Positions 34,169 to 44,642 of a stretch of DNA of 64,000 nucleotides are shown piece by piece (positions within the stretch are counted from its first letter, which is position 1; every line of letters begins with the position of its first letter). The translations under genes and the position numbers were made by a program. The stretch comes from JAFGTX01 sp942492225 (GTDB lineage Bacteria; Bacillota; Clostridia; Peptostreptococcales; Acidaminobacteraceae), in assembly GCA_942492225.1 (NCBI GenBank), contig CALODS010000034.1, positions 30,502-94,501 of the forward strand, in the 5' to 3' direction. The notes below the pieces were generated by a model. It saw nothing but the letters and a program-made list of their open reading frames with translations. It was not told the origin of the DNA and searched no databases.

Positions 34169-34428
34169 TTATGTTGAAAATGAATAATTTTGATTATAAA
34201 CAATACAAAAATAATGTATACTGAAAGGATGGAAGAATTAACATTAAAGCGAGAATCAATTAGCTCATGTTAAGCAGATGTATTGTCTTGCATATAGTTA
34301 TTCTGTTGATATTAAACTGGATGACAAACTAAGCATAGTAGCGTATTAAGAAGGGTTTTCTATAAAGAGATAATCCTGTATACTAAAAGTTAGAAACAAT
34401 CATTAAAGATTGTATAAAAAGGTGGATT

Positions 34429-35703
34429 ATGATTAATAATAAAATATTGAAAAACAACATGACTTATTTAGGTCATCAAATAAAAGATGTGCGATCAGTA
34501 AGTTTTAGTTTTTGGATGCGCTCAGGGGTTATAACCGAGTCGGAAAAAGAGAATGGAATGAGTCATTTTTTAGAGCATATGCTTTTTAAAGGAACGCCAA
34601 GTCTAAACAGTAAAGAAATTGCTCATGCATCAGATTTATTAGGGGGCAATATAAATGCTTATACAACCAAGGAATATGTTTGCTTGTATGGCAAAGTTCT
34701 AGATGAAGATTTTTTAAAAGCATTGACAATTTTATCGGATATGTTAAACAACCCACTCATGTCAGACGATGACATTGAAAAAGAAAAAAAAGTTGTATTA
34801 GATGAAATTGCAATGTATAACGATACACCAGAAGAGTTAGGCTATGATATTCTTTGTAAAATATTATTTCCAGAAACACATTACGGTATGCCAATATTAG
34901 GTGTCAAAGAAAGTGTAAGTTCTTTTAAAAAGAATGATTTACTTAACTATTATAAAAAACACTTTAATACGGGAGAAGTAATTTTCTGTATTGCTGGTAA
35001 TTACGATGAAGAAGAAACAATTAATTTTCTAGAGACTGCATTTGATCAGTATATAGGTGAATCGGCATTACCTACCGTAGTGCCAAAAGAGATTACTGTT
35101 CAAAGTGGGTATAATTACGTGGAAAAAGATTTAGAACAGATTCATGTTCATATTGGCTTTAAGGGATTGAAATTCAATGACTCTGATAGTTACCGCTTAA
35201 TAGCGTTCAATAATATTCTTGGTGGAACATCAAGTAGCCGTTTGTTCCAAACCGTTCGAGAAGAACATGGACTTGCTTACAATATTGATTCACAGCCTGT
35301 TTTTTATAAGGATAGTGGATTTTTTAATCTTTATTTCTCGAGTTCTCAAGGGGAAGTGGAAGATACAGTTGCATTAATTATTGATGAAATCAAAAAAATA
35401 AAATCAGGTGATATTTCTGAAGACGAATATAAAATTTCAATTAGCAATCTAAAAGTAAATTATTTGATGGGATTAGAAACCAGTGAAGATCATATGAATT
35501 TTATGGGGAAATCTTTTTATTATTTAAACAGAGTTATATCTAACGAAGAAATTGTAAAAGAATTAGAAGCAATTACACTAAGTCGTGTATTAGAACTCGC
35601 AAATGAAATATTGGTAGGAGATACTGTTGGTGTTTCAGTTGTCGGTCCATTATCTGAAGAGCGAACAAAGGCAATATACGATGCATTTAGAACAGCATTA
35701 TAA
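34429..35703 (+). CDS. M16 family zinc peptidase (MlpA/PepR type)
   Basis: This 424-residue protein has the inverted zinc motif HFLEH in NGMSHFLEHMLFKGTP, the downstream glutamate in EKEKKVVLDEIAMYNDTPEE, and the C-terminal RLFQTVREEHGLAYNIDSQP stretch typical of the second half. In Bacillus the equivalent gene mlpA lies at the start of the dapG/spoIIIE/recA region, as here. It probably degrades peptides in the cytosol. It begins the cluster through cinA; dut follows after 13 bases. Confidence 0.93.
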   Translation: MINNKILKNNMTYLGHQIKDVRSVSFSFWMRSGVITESEKENGMSHFLEHMLFKGTPSLNSKEIAHASDLLGGNINAYTTKEYVCLYGKVLDEDFLKALTILSDMLNNPLMSDDDIEKEKKVVLDEIAMYNDTPEELGYDILCKILFPETHYGMPILGVKESVSSFKKNDLLNYYKKHFNTGEVIFCIAGNYDEEETINFLETAFDQYIGESALPTVVPKEITVQSGYNYVEKDLEQIHVHIGFKGLKFNDSDSYRLIAFNNILGGTSSSRLFQTVREEHGLAYNIDSQPVFYKDSGFFNLYFSSSQGEVEDTVALIIDEIKKIKSGDISEDEYKISISNLKVNYLMGLETSEDHMNFMGKSFYYLNRVISNEEIVKELEAITLSRVLELANEILVGDTVGVSVVGPLSEERTKAIYDAFRTAL

Positions 35704-35716
35704 TTTGGAGGCATTT

Positions 35717-36145
35717 ATGAAAGTTAATATAGTTAATCAATCAGGTCTAGCACTACCTGAATATAAAACAATAGGGTCTGCAGGAATGGATTTATGTTCT
35801 TCAGAAGAGGAAGTGGTGTTAGGTTCGTTAGAGAGAGCGCTTGTGTCAACTCGTCTTTTCATCGAAATACCTCAAGGTTATGAAGGTCAAGTGAGACCAA
35901 GAAGTGGTTTGGCAATAAAACACGGAATTAGTTTAATTAATTGTACTGGAACAATAGATAGTGACTATCGAGGAGAGCTTAAGATTCCTGTTGTTAATTT
36001 AAGTAAAGACACTTATACCATTCGTCGTGGTGATCGCATTGCACAAATTATTTTTGCGCGTGTTGAACAAGCTGAATTAATTGAGGTAGAGAGTATTAGT
36101 GAAACGGATAGAGGACATGGTGGATTTGGTTCTACTGGACTATAG
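35717..36145 (+). CDS. dut: dUTP diphosphatase (trimeric dUTPase)
   Basis: ATG 35717 is used because TTTGGAGGC precedes it; longer frames run into the peptidase gene. The 142 residues have the five dUTPase motifs: GSAGMDLCS, VRPRSGLAIKHG, NCTGTIDSDYRGELK, RRGDRIAQIIF and the C-terminal RGHGGFGSTG. It converts dUTP to dUMP and keeps uracil out of DNA. It is followed by aspartokinase after nine bases. Confidence 0.96.
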   Translation: MKVNIVNQSGLALPEYKTIGSAGMDLCSSEEEVVLGSLERALVSTRLFIEIPQGYEGQVRPRSGLAIKHGISLINCTGTIDSDYRGELKIPVVNLSKDTYTIRRGDRIAQIIFARVEQAELIEVESISETDRGHGGFGSTGL

Positions 36146-36154
36146 GAGGACATC

Positions 36155-37366
36155 GTGAGTATAGTTGTACAAAAATATGGTGGGACATCAGTATCGACAG
36201 AGGTGTCTAGAGAAAAGATTGCATGCAATGCAATAGAATTAAAACAACAGGGCAAACAACCTGTGATTGTCGTATCAGCAATGGGACGTAAAGGCGCACC
36301 TTATGCAACTGATACACTTATTGAGTTATTTAACAAGAAGGGTAGCGATAATTGTGGCCCTAATTTAGATTTAATTATGAGTTGTGGTGAAGCAATTTCG
36401 TCGGCGGTTATAGCGAACTCAATTGAATCATTAGGCCATAAATGTATTGCTTTAACAGGTTTTCAAGCTGGTATTGTAACGGATAATCAATTTAATGATG
36501 CCAATGTGATAGAAGTTAAACCAGATTTAATTCATAAATATTTAGCCTTAGGATATATTGTTATTGTTACAGGATTTCAAGGCATCTCAGAAGAGGGCTT
36601 TATCACAACGCTTGGAAGAGGTGGCAGTGATCATACTGCTGCAATTCTTGGAGAAGCACTTAACGCAGAATCTATAGAAATTTTCACCGATGTTGATGGC
36701 GTTATGACCGCAGATCCAAGGGTTGTTAAAAATGCGAAGGTGTTGGATCGAATTAGTTATGATGAAATGTATCAAATGGCCGTTGACGGTGCCAAAGTTG
36801 TTGATTTTAAAGCAATTGCCGTTGCAAAACGCGCCAATAAACCATTGGTAATAAAAAACACTTTTGGTGATGCTTGTGGCACGGTTATAACAAGTGATCA
36901 CAACATCGATCTAATTCAATATAATATGAATTCTTTGTTTACGGCGATTGCATCAAAAAATGATATTATCCAAGTTGCAGTAGATATTCATTATGATGAT
37001 GAACGCAATAGTGCGTTTTTAGATGCACTGGAAACTCAAAATGTCTCAATGGATATTATTAACTTTTTCGAAGATCGTAAGGTCTTTACAATCAACGGTG
37101 TTGATAAGCAAAAAGTGATGTCCATACTGGATTCTTTAAATTTGAATTATGAGTTAATTGAAGACTGTTCCAAAATATCTGCAGTAGGTCATAGAATTCA
37201 CGGTGTGCCAGGTGTAATGAGAAAACTGGTCCTTGCTTTATCAAAAGAGCACATAGAGATATTGCAGACATCAGATTCACATACAACGATCTCATGCGTC
37301 ATTCACAGAGTGCATTTAGAAAAAGCATTGAATGTCTTACATGAAACGTTTAATTTAAGTCAGTAA
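36155..37366 (+). CDS. lysC: Aspartokinase
   Basis: GTG 36155 follows GGAGGACATC. The 403 residues start VVQKYGGTSVS, the aspartate kinase signature, with VTGFQGIS and TTLGRGGSDHTAAILGEALN in the catalytic domain and EIFTDVDGVMTADPRVV for the nucleotide site. The C-terminus carries two ACT domains, so allosteric control by lysine, threonine or diaminopimelate is expected. Position between dut and ftsK parallels dapG before spoIIIE in Bacillus, suggesting a link with cell-wall or spore diaminopimelate. Confidence 0.94.
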   Translation: MSIVVQKYGGTSVSTEVSREKIACNAIELKQQGKQPVIVVSAMGRKGAPYATDTLIELFNKKGSDNCGPNLDLIMSCGEAISSAVIANSIESLGHKCIALTGFQAGIVTDNQFNDANVIEVKPDLIHKYLALGYIVIVTGFQGISEEGFITTLGRGGSDHTAAILGEALNAESIEIFTDVDGVMTADPRVVKNAKVLDRISYDEMYQMAVDGAKVVDFKAIAVAKRANKPLVIKNTFGDACGTVITSDHNIDLIQYNMNSLFTAIASKNDIIQVAVDIHYDDERNSAFLDALETQNVSMDIINFFEDRKVFTINGVDKQKVMSILDSLNLNYELIEDCSKISAVGHRIHGVPGVMRKLVLALSKEHIEILQTSDSHTTISCVIHRVHLEKALNVLHETFNLSQ

Positions 37367-37379
37367 AGAAGGTGTAAAA

Positions 37380-39948
37380 TTGGCAACTAAAAAAACAACA
37401 TCAAAATCAACAACATCAAAAACACCAACTAAAAAAAAGTCACCTGCAAAAAAAGCGACTACAACTAAAAAAACAACCACTAAGACTAAGAAAACAACAA
37501 TAGATAAAAAGCAGTCTATTTTAATTTATGAGTTGAAGTTAGTGGCACTTATTACGGTTTCGGTGATACTTGCTTTTGCTTTACACACCAATGCTATTGG
37601 TATATTTGGTGTGTATTCTAAAAAACTTATATTTGGGTTGTTTGCTAATGCTGGTTATATTATACCGTATCTTTTCTTTGTAATTGTATTTGTTCAAATT
37701 AATCACAATTTAGAAGAAGTGCGCGTTAAATATATCTTTGCAAGCGTATTTTTATTTTTAAGTGTACTGTTGACGATTACAACATTGTCTCACGATGTCA
37801 TTAGTGAAACTTTAAAATTCAATCATATGGCTTTGTTTTCATCAGATGGCGTGGCTGTATCATTTACTAATGGGATTCAAGGTAATGGTGGTGGTGTTTT
37901 AGGCAATTGGATTACTTTTGCTTTAATTAGTATCTTTGGCAAGATGGGGACTTATATTATTGCAATCTGTTTGATGCTTGGATTCTTTGTGCTAGGTACA
38001 AGGATGAGTGTTTCTGAAATGATTGAAAAACGTAGACAAGCACAACGAATGAAAAAAGAAGAACGTCAATTAGCCGTGCAAATGACTACTGATGACTTAC
38101 CAAACTCAGCTAAAGTAACAGAGCATACTAAAAACGAATCTAAGTTACCAATAAAAAAGAAATCTATTAAAGATTTTGATTCTGATAGTTATATTGAAGA
38201 AAAAATTAGTGATGTATCAAAAAAGAGTCTATTAACAGCGACGTTAGCGAAAAATGAAGACGTTCAAAATGATTCTAAAAAGGAAGATGTTAAAGAGGCT
38301 GAAATTCCTCAAATTAAGTTTAATAGTTTTGTACCTACTGCTATTGAAGAAGTTTCAAAGAATGATGAAGATGATATACCATTAACAAAAGCTGAAGAAA
38401 AAGAAATAATAAAAACTATGGAGGAAAACAATAAACCTGCCTATAAAGATTATGTTATGCCGAGTATTGAAATGTTAAAAGTTAATTCAGCACTTGGGCA
38501 AACAACATCAAAGGGAGATTTATTAGATAAAGCAAGACTTTTAGAAGAAACACTTTTAAGTTTTGGTGTTGAAGCAAAAGTTGTTCAAGTAAGTCAAGGA
38601 CCAACAATTACGATGTATGAATTACAGCCAAGTCCTGGTGTTAAAGTATCAAAAATTGTTGGGTTAAGTGATGATATTGCATTAAATCTTGCGGCACATC
38701 ATGTCAGAGTTGCCCCCATTCCGGGTAAAGCTGCTGTTGGTATTGAAGTGCCAAACGAAAATACTTCGATGGTAATGATGCGAGATGTCATAGAAACAAA
38801 AGAATTTAAAAAATCAACATCCAAGTTAAGTTTTTGCTCTAGGGAAAGATATATCAGGTAAAGCCATTATTGGTGATTTGGCTAAAATGCCACATATGCT
38901 AATTGCTGGGGCGACTGGTTCAGGAAAAAGTGTTTGCGTTAACACAATTATTAGTTCGATTTTATTTAATGCAACGCCAGATGAAGTGAAATTACTGATG
39001 ATTGATCCAAAAGTTGTAGAACTTAGTAATTATAATGGCATTCCTCACTTAATTTTACCAGTAGTGACAGATCCCAAAAAAGCTGCGATTGCATTAAACT
39101 GGGGTGTTCAAGAAATGACGAGACGCTACCAACTGTTTGCAGAAAATGGTGCAAAAGATATGGCGGGGTATAATGTCAAAGCAGATAAGTTTAATGAAGA
39201 ACGTTTACAAAAAATAAAAAAATATGAAGCTCAAAAAACAGAAGAAAATCAACAAATGCCATCAATACCTGAGGTAATGGAAAAGTTACCGCAAATTGTT
39301 GTGATAATTGATGAACTTGCAGATCTTATGATGGTAGCAGCAAATGCTGTAGAAGATGCTATTTGTCGTCTCGCCCAAATGGCAAGAGCTGCAGGAATTC
39401 ATTTAATTGTAGCAACACAAAGACCCTCTGTGGATGTTATAACGGGTGTTATCAAGGCAAATATTCCTTCAAGAATCGCTTTTTCTGTCTCCTCTCAAAT
39501 TGATTCAAGAACAATCATTGATATGGGTGGTGCAGAAAAGTTGCTTGGTCGAGGGGATATGTTATACTATCCTGTAGGCGAATCGAAGCCAAAGAGAATT
39601 CAAGGGGCTTTTATTTCTGAAGAAGAAACTGAAGCGGTCGTTGAATTCGTTAAATCACAAGCTACTGGGCTTGAATATAGAGAAGAAATTCTTGAAACAA
39701 CTGCTGCGCCATCTGGATTGGGAAATGACGATGGCGATGATGAGCATTTGAAAGAAGCAATTGAACTGGTTGTCCATGCAAAATCAGCATCCGTTTCAAT
39801 GCTTCAAAGAAAGTTTAGAGTTGGTTATAATAGAGCTGCACGTATGATTGATGAAATGGAAAGTCGTGGTGTAGTAGGCCCATCACAAGGGAGTAAAGCC
39901 CGTACAGTACTTATTGCCCCTGAAGAATTAGAAGAAGTGGAAGGTTAG
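37380..39948 (+). CDS. ftsK: DNA translocase FtsK/SpoIIIE, frameshifted in a T tract
   Basis: TTG 37380 starts a Lys/Thr-rich N-terminus, then four membrane helices (about 45-210), an acidic linker and the motor. The frame breaks at the T run 38831-38835: with one T less it reads KLSFALGKDISGKAIIGDLA into the second part, which has Walker A GATGSGKS and Walker B VVIIDELADLMM. The C-terminal gamma domain (LVVHAKSASVSMLQRKFRVG) recognises oriented DNA motifs. Total length about 855 residues is normal. The gene is essential or nearly so in spore formers; a sequencing insertion is the likeliest cause. Confidence 0.93.
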
Positions 39949-39956
39949 GAGAATTT

Positions 39957-41288
39957 ATGAACATTAATGTACATTTTGAGACACTTGGTTGTCCAAAGAA
40001 TCAAGTGGATTCAGAAGTTATGATTGGTATAATGCAAGGTAAATCGTTCTTTGTAACAAAAGATCCATTAGAAGCAGATGTCATTGTCGTTAATACATGT
40101 GGCTTTATAGAAAGTGCTAAAGAGGAATCCGTAAATACAATTTTAGAACTTTTACAATATAAAACAATCGGAAAGTGTCAATACTTCATAGTGGCTGGCT
40201 GTTTAGTAGAACGTTATGCACCTGACCTAAAAGTAGAAATGCCTGAAATCGACGGATTTATTGGCACCACACAATTTGAAAATATTTTTGAAATAGTGAC
40301 GGATCTTATGAATGGTGCTGAACGCGGGATTATCCGTACTGGTGACATTGATAAACACCTAAGAGAAGATGTCCCTAGAATCTTAACAACACCAAGTTAT
40401 TTTGCTTATTTAAAGATTTCTGAAGGCTGTGATAATAAGTGTACTTACTGTATCATTCCACAATTACGTGGTAAATATAGAAGTAGAGAAAGAGATATTA
40501 TTATCAAAGAAGCCAAATTATTAGCTTCGCAAGGCGTTAAAGAAATTATCGTTATTGCACAAGATACAACACGTTATGGTATTGATCTTTATGGTGATTA
40601 TGAATTATATCGTTTGCTAGAAGCTCTAAATGAAGTAGAGGGTATTGAGTGGATTCGTTTACAATATTGTTACCCTGATGTAATTGATGCACGATTAATA
40701 AATGCTATTGCAACACTACCTAAAGTTGCAAAATATATTGATATGCCAATTCAACATGCAAGTAATTCAGTGCTTAAACGAATGAATAGAAGAACATCAA
40801 AAGAGCAAATTAGACAAGTCGTTATGGATTTAAGAGAAAATTGTCCAACAATTGCTATTCGTACGACCATTATTGTTGGTTTCCCTGGCGAGACGGAAGA
40901 AGAATACAATGAGTTAGTAGACTTTGTAAAAGAAATGAAATTTGAAAAACTAGGTGTGTTTGCTTATTCTCTAGAAGAAAATACAGCAGCAGCTAAAATG
41001 GATAATCATTTAGATGAGGATCTTAAAGAAGAACGCAAAAATAACCTATTAAGTATCCAACAAGGTATTTCTGAAACAATTTGTTATAGTAAAGTTGGTA
41101 AAGAAGTTAATGTTCTAATTGAAGAAACTGTGCCAGGAGAAAATATTTTTGTTGGACGAACAGAATATGATGCGCCTGAAATTGATGGCGTTGTATATGT
41201 TCATACGGATGACGCATTAAAAATCGGTTCAATTTACACTGTTAAAATTACAGATGCTTTAGAATACGATTTGATAGGAGAACACTAA
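39957..41288 (+). CDS. rimO: Ribosomal protein S12 methylthiotransferase RimO
   Basis: This 443-residue radical SAM enzyme adds a methylthio group to an aspartate of ribosomal protein S12. The three auxiliary-cluster cysteines are in LGCPKNQVD, NTCGFIESAKEES and AGCLVER; the radical SAM cluster is in ISEGCDNKCTYCIIPQLRGK. A C-terminal TRAM domain is present (VGKEVNVLIEE). The N-terminal pattern CPKNxVDSE separates RimO from MiaB. pgsA starts one base after its stop. Confidence 0.95.
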   Translation: MNINVHFETLGCPKNQVDSEVMIGIMQGKSFFVTKDPLEADVIVVNTCGFIESAKEESVNTILELLQYKTIGKCQYFIVAGCLVERYAPDLKVEMPEIDGFIGTTQFENIFEIVTDLMNGAERGIIRTGDIDKHLREDVPRILTTPSYFAYLKISEGCDNKCTYCIIPQLRGKYRSRERDIIIKEAKLLASQGVKEIIVIAQDTTRYGIDLYGDYELYRLLEALNEVEGIEWIRLQYCYPDVIDARLINAIATLPKVAKYIDMPIQHASNSVLKRMNRRTSKEQIRQVVMDLRENCPTIAIRTTIIVGFPGETEEEYNELVDFVKEMKFEKLGVFAYSLEENTAAAKMDNHLDEDLKEERKNNLLSIQQGISETICYSKVGKEVNVLIEETVPGENIFVGRTEYDAPEIDGVVYVHTDDALKIGSIYTVKITDALEYDLIGEH

Positions 41289-41289
41289 T

Positions 41290-41832
41290 ATGATGAATTT
41301 GCCAAATCAATTGACACTATTAAGAGTAATTTTAATTCCTATATTTATGTATTTTTTACTACAAGAGACAGCAAGTGGTGACACAATTGCTCTTATTGTT
41401 TTTGTAATTGCATCAGCGACAGATTTCTTAGATGGTTATATTGCGAGATCTAGAAATTTGGTGACAAACTTTGGAAAATTTATTGATCCATTAGCTGATA
41501 AATTATTGGTAACAGCTGCGTTTTTATGTTTTATTCAACTTGGCAAAGTAAGTGCATGGGTTGTGTTTGTTATTTTGGCAAGAGAATTTATTGTAAGTAT
41601 TTTTAGAGCAATTGCGGCTGCAGATGGCAAAGTTATTGCAGCGAGCATCTATGGAAAGTTAAAAACAGTAAGTCAGATGATTGCAATCATAATACTTTTA
41701 ATGAACAACTATCCATTTAGTTTAATGAATATTCCAATGGATATGATGATGGTTTATATTGCGACAGCATTAACTTTAATATCAGGATTGGACTATATTG
41801 TTAAAAACAAAGAGGTATTGTCAGAAAAATAG
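41290..41832 (+). CDS. pgsA: CDP-diacylglycerol-glycerol-3-phosphate 3-phosphatidyltransferase
   Basis: This 180-residue membrane enzyme makes phosphatidylglycerol phosphate. The CDP-alcohol phosphotransferase signature D-G-x2-A-R-x8-G-x3-D-x3-D is read in ASATDFLDGYIARSRNLVTN followed by FGKFIDPLADKLL. The N-terminal NLPNQLTLLRVILIPIF is typical. It overlaps closely with rimO (GGAGAACAC as site) and precedes cinA by 26 bases; the order pgsA-cinA-recA is conserved in Firmicutes. Confidence 0.95.
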   Translation: MMNLPNQLTLLRVILIPIFMYFLLQETASGDTIALIVFVIASATDFLDGYIARSRNLVTNFGKFIDPLADKLLVTAAFLCFIQLGKVSAWVVFVILAREFIVSIFRAIAAADGKVIAASIYGKLKTVSQMIAIIILLMNNYPFSLMNIPMDMMMVYIATALTLISGLDYIVKNKEVLSEK

Positions 41833-41858
41833 TAGTCTTAAGTAAGTGGGGTCATTAT

Positions 41859-43088
41859 ATGAAGGCATGTATATTAAGTGTTGGAACTGAAATATTAATG
41901 GGCAGTATCATCAATACAAATACTCAGTTTCTATCTGAAAAATTAAATGAATATGGCGTTTCGGTTCTCTATCACTGTTCGGTCGGTGATAATCCAAAGC
42001 GCTTGAAAGAAGTTTTCAATTACTATCTTGAAAAAGTTGATCTAATTATCACGACAGGTGGTTTAGGACCAACACAGGATGATTTAACAAAAGAAGTTAT
42101 TGCTGATGCTATGGATTGTTCTTTAGTGCGAGATGAAGATATCTATAACAAAATTGCAACTTTCTTCACTTCGATAAATAGACCTATGTCTGAAAATAAT
42201 GCAAAGCAAGCACTGGTACCTGTCGGTGGCATCGCATTACAAAATGATATGGGAACAGCTCCAGGAATTTATATTGGAAAACAAAATAAACATGTCTTCC
42301 TTTTGCCTGGTCCTCCAAGAGAGATGTCACATTTATTTAACGCACATGTTGGTCCAATGATTGCAAAAGAAAAGAACCAAGTTATTTTGTCAAATTATAT
42401 TAAAATTTTTGGTATGGGAGAATCTTCAGTTGAAGATATGCTCTTACCTTTAATAAATAAGCAAACAAATCCTACTATTGCAACATATGCAAAGCAAGGT
42501 GAAATCGAAGTGCGTGTAACAGCTGGTGCTGACTCTAGTGACGAGGCGCAGGCGTTGCTCAATCCTTTAGTAGACACAATTGTTGCACAGTTTGGAGATG
42601 TAGCTTATAGCAGAGATGGTGGCACACTTGCTGAAGTTGTTGCACAGAAATTGATTGAAAAACAATTAACATTATCTATTGCAGAATCTTGTACTGGTGG
42701 TTTACTTGCTGGTGCTTTGACTGATGTGTCTGGAATTTCTGCGGTTTTAGAGTCTGGTTTTGTCACTTACAGTAATGATGCTAAGATATCTTTGCTTGGT
42801 GTTTCCACAGACACCCTAGAAAAATATGGCGCAGTTAGTCAAGAAACCGCTTTAGAAATGATTCAAGGATTAAAGAAACGTGTAGGCTCAGATATTGCTG
42901 TCAGCATTACAGGTATAGCTGGTCCAACAGGTGGTAGTGAAGATAAACCTGTAGGGCTAGTGTATATTGGCATTGCTTTCGGAGAAGCTTATGAAACTCA
43001 TCAATTTAATTTCACAGGAGATAGAAATCGTATTCGCCATTATAGTGTTTTAAATGCTTTAAATCTTATTAGAAAAAAATTACTTTAA
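41859..43088 (+). CDS. cinA: CinA: competence/damage-inducible protein, nicotinamide-nucleotide amidohydrolase
   Basis: This 409-residue protein joins a MoCF/COG1058 domain (LSVGTEILMGSIINTNTQFL, ITTGGLGPTQDDLTKEV) and a C-terminal nicotinamide mononucleotide deamidase domain (LSIAESCTGGLLAGALTDVS, SITGIAGPTGGSEDKPVG). Such proteins recycle pyridine nucleotides, and in streptococci the protein brings RecA to the membrane. Length is full. recA follows after a 69-base gap that contains its own promoter and LexA box. Confidence 0.95.
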   Translation: MKACILSVGTEILMGSIINTNTQFLSEKLNEYGVSVLYHCSVGDNPKRLKEVFNYYLEKVDLIITTGGLGPTQDDLTKEVIADAMDCSLVRDEDIYNKIATFFTSINRPMSENNAKQALVPVGGIALQNDMGTAPGIYIGKQNKHVFLLPGPPREMSHLFNAHVGPMIAKEKNQVILSNYIKIFGMGESSVEDMLLPLINKQTNPTIATYAKQGEIEVRVTAGADSSDEAQALLNPLVDTIVAQFGDVAYSRDGGTLAEVVAQKLIEKQLTLSIAESCTGGLLAGALTDVSGISAVLESGFVTYSNDAKISLLGVSTDTLEKYGAVSQETALEMIQGLKKRVGSDIAVSITGIAGPTGGSEDKPVGLVYIGIAFGEAYETHQFNFTGDRNRIRHYSVLNALNLIRKKLL

Positions 43089-43092
43089 GTTA

Positions 43093-43120
43093 TTGACATT
43101 ATTGCGGAGTAAGTTATAAT
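43093..43120 (+). promoter_or_regulatory. Sigma-A promoter of recA
   Basis: TTGACA (43093), 16 bases, TATAAT (43115). Both boxes are perfect and overlap the cinA stop region by a few bases only. Confidence 0.88.
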
Positions 43121-43126
43121 GGTTAT

Positions 43127-43140
43127 AGAACACATGTTCG
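43127..43140. promoter_or_regulatory. LexA (SOS) box of recA
   Basis: AGAACACATGTTCG contains GAAC and GTTC four bases apart, as in the Bacillus CGAAC-N4-GTTCG consensus. It covers the expected recA transcription start. Confidence 0.88.
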
Positions 43141-43157
43141 TGAAAGGGAGTGCATTG

Positions 43158-44186
43158 ATGAGTATGGAGAATTTAAAAGATAGAGCAAAGGCCTTAGATG
43201 CTGTTTTAGGACAAATAGAAAAGCAACATGGTAAAGGCTCGATCATGCGACTTGGTGATGAAGCAGCAAAAATGAGTATCGAAAGTATTCCTACTGGATC
43301 GTTAGAACTTGATTTGGCATTGGGGATTGGCGGAATTCCCAAAGGTAGGATTATTGAAATATATGGACCGGAATCTTCAGGTAAAACAACCGTAACACTA
43401 CACATGATTGCAGAATCTCAAAAATTGGGTGGTGTAGCTGCTTTTATTGATGCAGAGCATGCACTTGATCCCCAATATGCTGGAAATATTGGTGTAGATA
43501 TAGATAACTTAATTCTTGCACAACCAGATACTGGTGAGCAAGCATTAGAAATAGTAGATGCTTTAGTTAGAAGCGCTGCTGTCGACATTATAGTCATTGA
43601 TTCAGTAGCAGCGCTCGTGCCAAAAGCTGAAATCACTGGTGAAATGGGTGACAGTCATATGGGACTACAAGCTCGTCTTATGTCACAAGCATTACGTAAA
43701 TTAGCAGGGATTATTAAAAAATCTAACACGACAGTTGTTTTTATTAATCAATTGCGTATGAAAATTGGTGTGATGTTTGGTAATCCTGAAACGACGACTG
43801 GTGGTAATGCACTTAAGTTTTATGCATCACTTCGTTTAGATGTAAGACGTATTGATAGTATTAAAGATAATGGTGAAGTTGTTGGTAATCGTGTAAAAGT
43901 TAAAGTGGTTAAGAACAAAGTTGCACCACCTTTCAAAATTGCTGAATTTGACATAATGTATGGTCAAGGTATTTCTGTATCTGGTAGTATTTTGGATTCA
44001 GCAGTCAATATTGATGTTATCAAAAAAGCTGGTGCGTGGTTTAGTTATGAAGGTGAAAAGCTTGGACAAGGGCGTCAAAATGTTAAAGCTTATTTAGAAG
44101 AAAATCCAGAATTAATGGCCGAAGTTGAACGACGTGTGCGTGATCATTATGGATTAAATGAAGTAGAAACAGTAGTTGCTGAATAA
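43158..44186 (+). CDS. recA: Recombinase RecA
   Basis: ATG 43158 follows AAAGGGAG; longer frames back to 43119 cover the LexA box and are not used. The 342 residues have Walker A YGPESSGKTTV (69-79), Walker B in VDIIVIDSVAALVPKAE, loop L1 GEMGDSHMGLQARLMSQALR and L2 around FGNPETTTGGNALKFYAS. It drives strand exchange and LexA cleavage. The monocistronic unit ends with a terminator. Confidence 0.98.
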   Translation: MSMENLKDRAKALDAVLGQIEKQHGKGSIMRLGDEAAKMSIESIPTGSLELDLALGIGGIPKGRIIEIYGPESSGKTTVTLHMIAESQKLGGVAAFIDAEHALDPQYAGNIGVDIDNLILAQPDTGEQALEIVDALVRSAAVDIIVIDSVAALVPKAEITGEMGDSHMGLQARLMSQALRKLAGIIKKSNTTVVFINQLRMKIGVMFGNPETTTGGNALKFYASLRLDVRRIDSIKDNGEVVGNRVKVKVVKNKVAPPFKIAEFDIMYGQGISVSGSILDSAVNIDVIKKAGAWFSYEGEKLGQGRQNVKAYLEENPELMAEVERRVRDHYGLNEVETVVAE

Positions 44187-44193
44187 ATAGATT

Positions 44194-44232
44194 AGACTTT
44201 TTCTTTTAATAATAAGAAAGAGTCTTTTTTTA
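44194..44232 (+). terminator. Terminator of recA
   Basis: AGACTTTTTCTT pairs with AAGAAAGAGTCT across TTTAATAAT, followed by seven T. Confidence 0.82.
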
Positions 44233-44525
44233 TTTGTAGAAATATATCTTTATTCTAAGGATTTTGATATATTCTAGACTTGTTAAATGTAATAGAACTG
44301 AAGAACTTTGAGGAATGAGAATATAGAATCATAAAAATTAATTCATATATATTGTATATTAAAAACACCTCACAACCTTCTAATAAGAACAACTGTACAA
44401 TATTTCAATTTAAAATATTGATAAATAATATTGATAAATATATCATTATTATTAAATGATTTGGCCTATTTATGACTATCAAATATCTTATTTATCAAGT
44501 CCTGTAGGACTGCTATTTCAAGTGC

Positions 44526-44554
44526 TTGACAGTGGTTATCAAAAGTTATACAAT
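44526..44554 (+). promoter_or_regulatory. Sigma-A promoter of rny
   Basis: TTGACA (44526), 17 bases, TACAAT (44549). The rest of the 400-base recA-rny gap is AT-rich; ATTGATAAATA-type repeats at 44417-44447 are the only other pattern, and no gene is seen there. Confidence 0.78.
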
Positions 44555-44642
44555 TATATAGAAATGGTGTGTATTAAAAGTTTGTTTTATATTAAAAGAT
44601 ATTAATGGTCGTAGAGGACCGATCGAATAAATTGACGAGGAG

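Noticed and set aside
44417..44447. ATTGATAAATA-type repeats upstream of rny as a CRISPR or iteron array
   Set aside because: Only two or three short degenerate units with no spacer structure.
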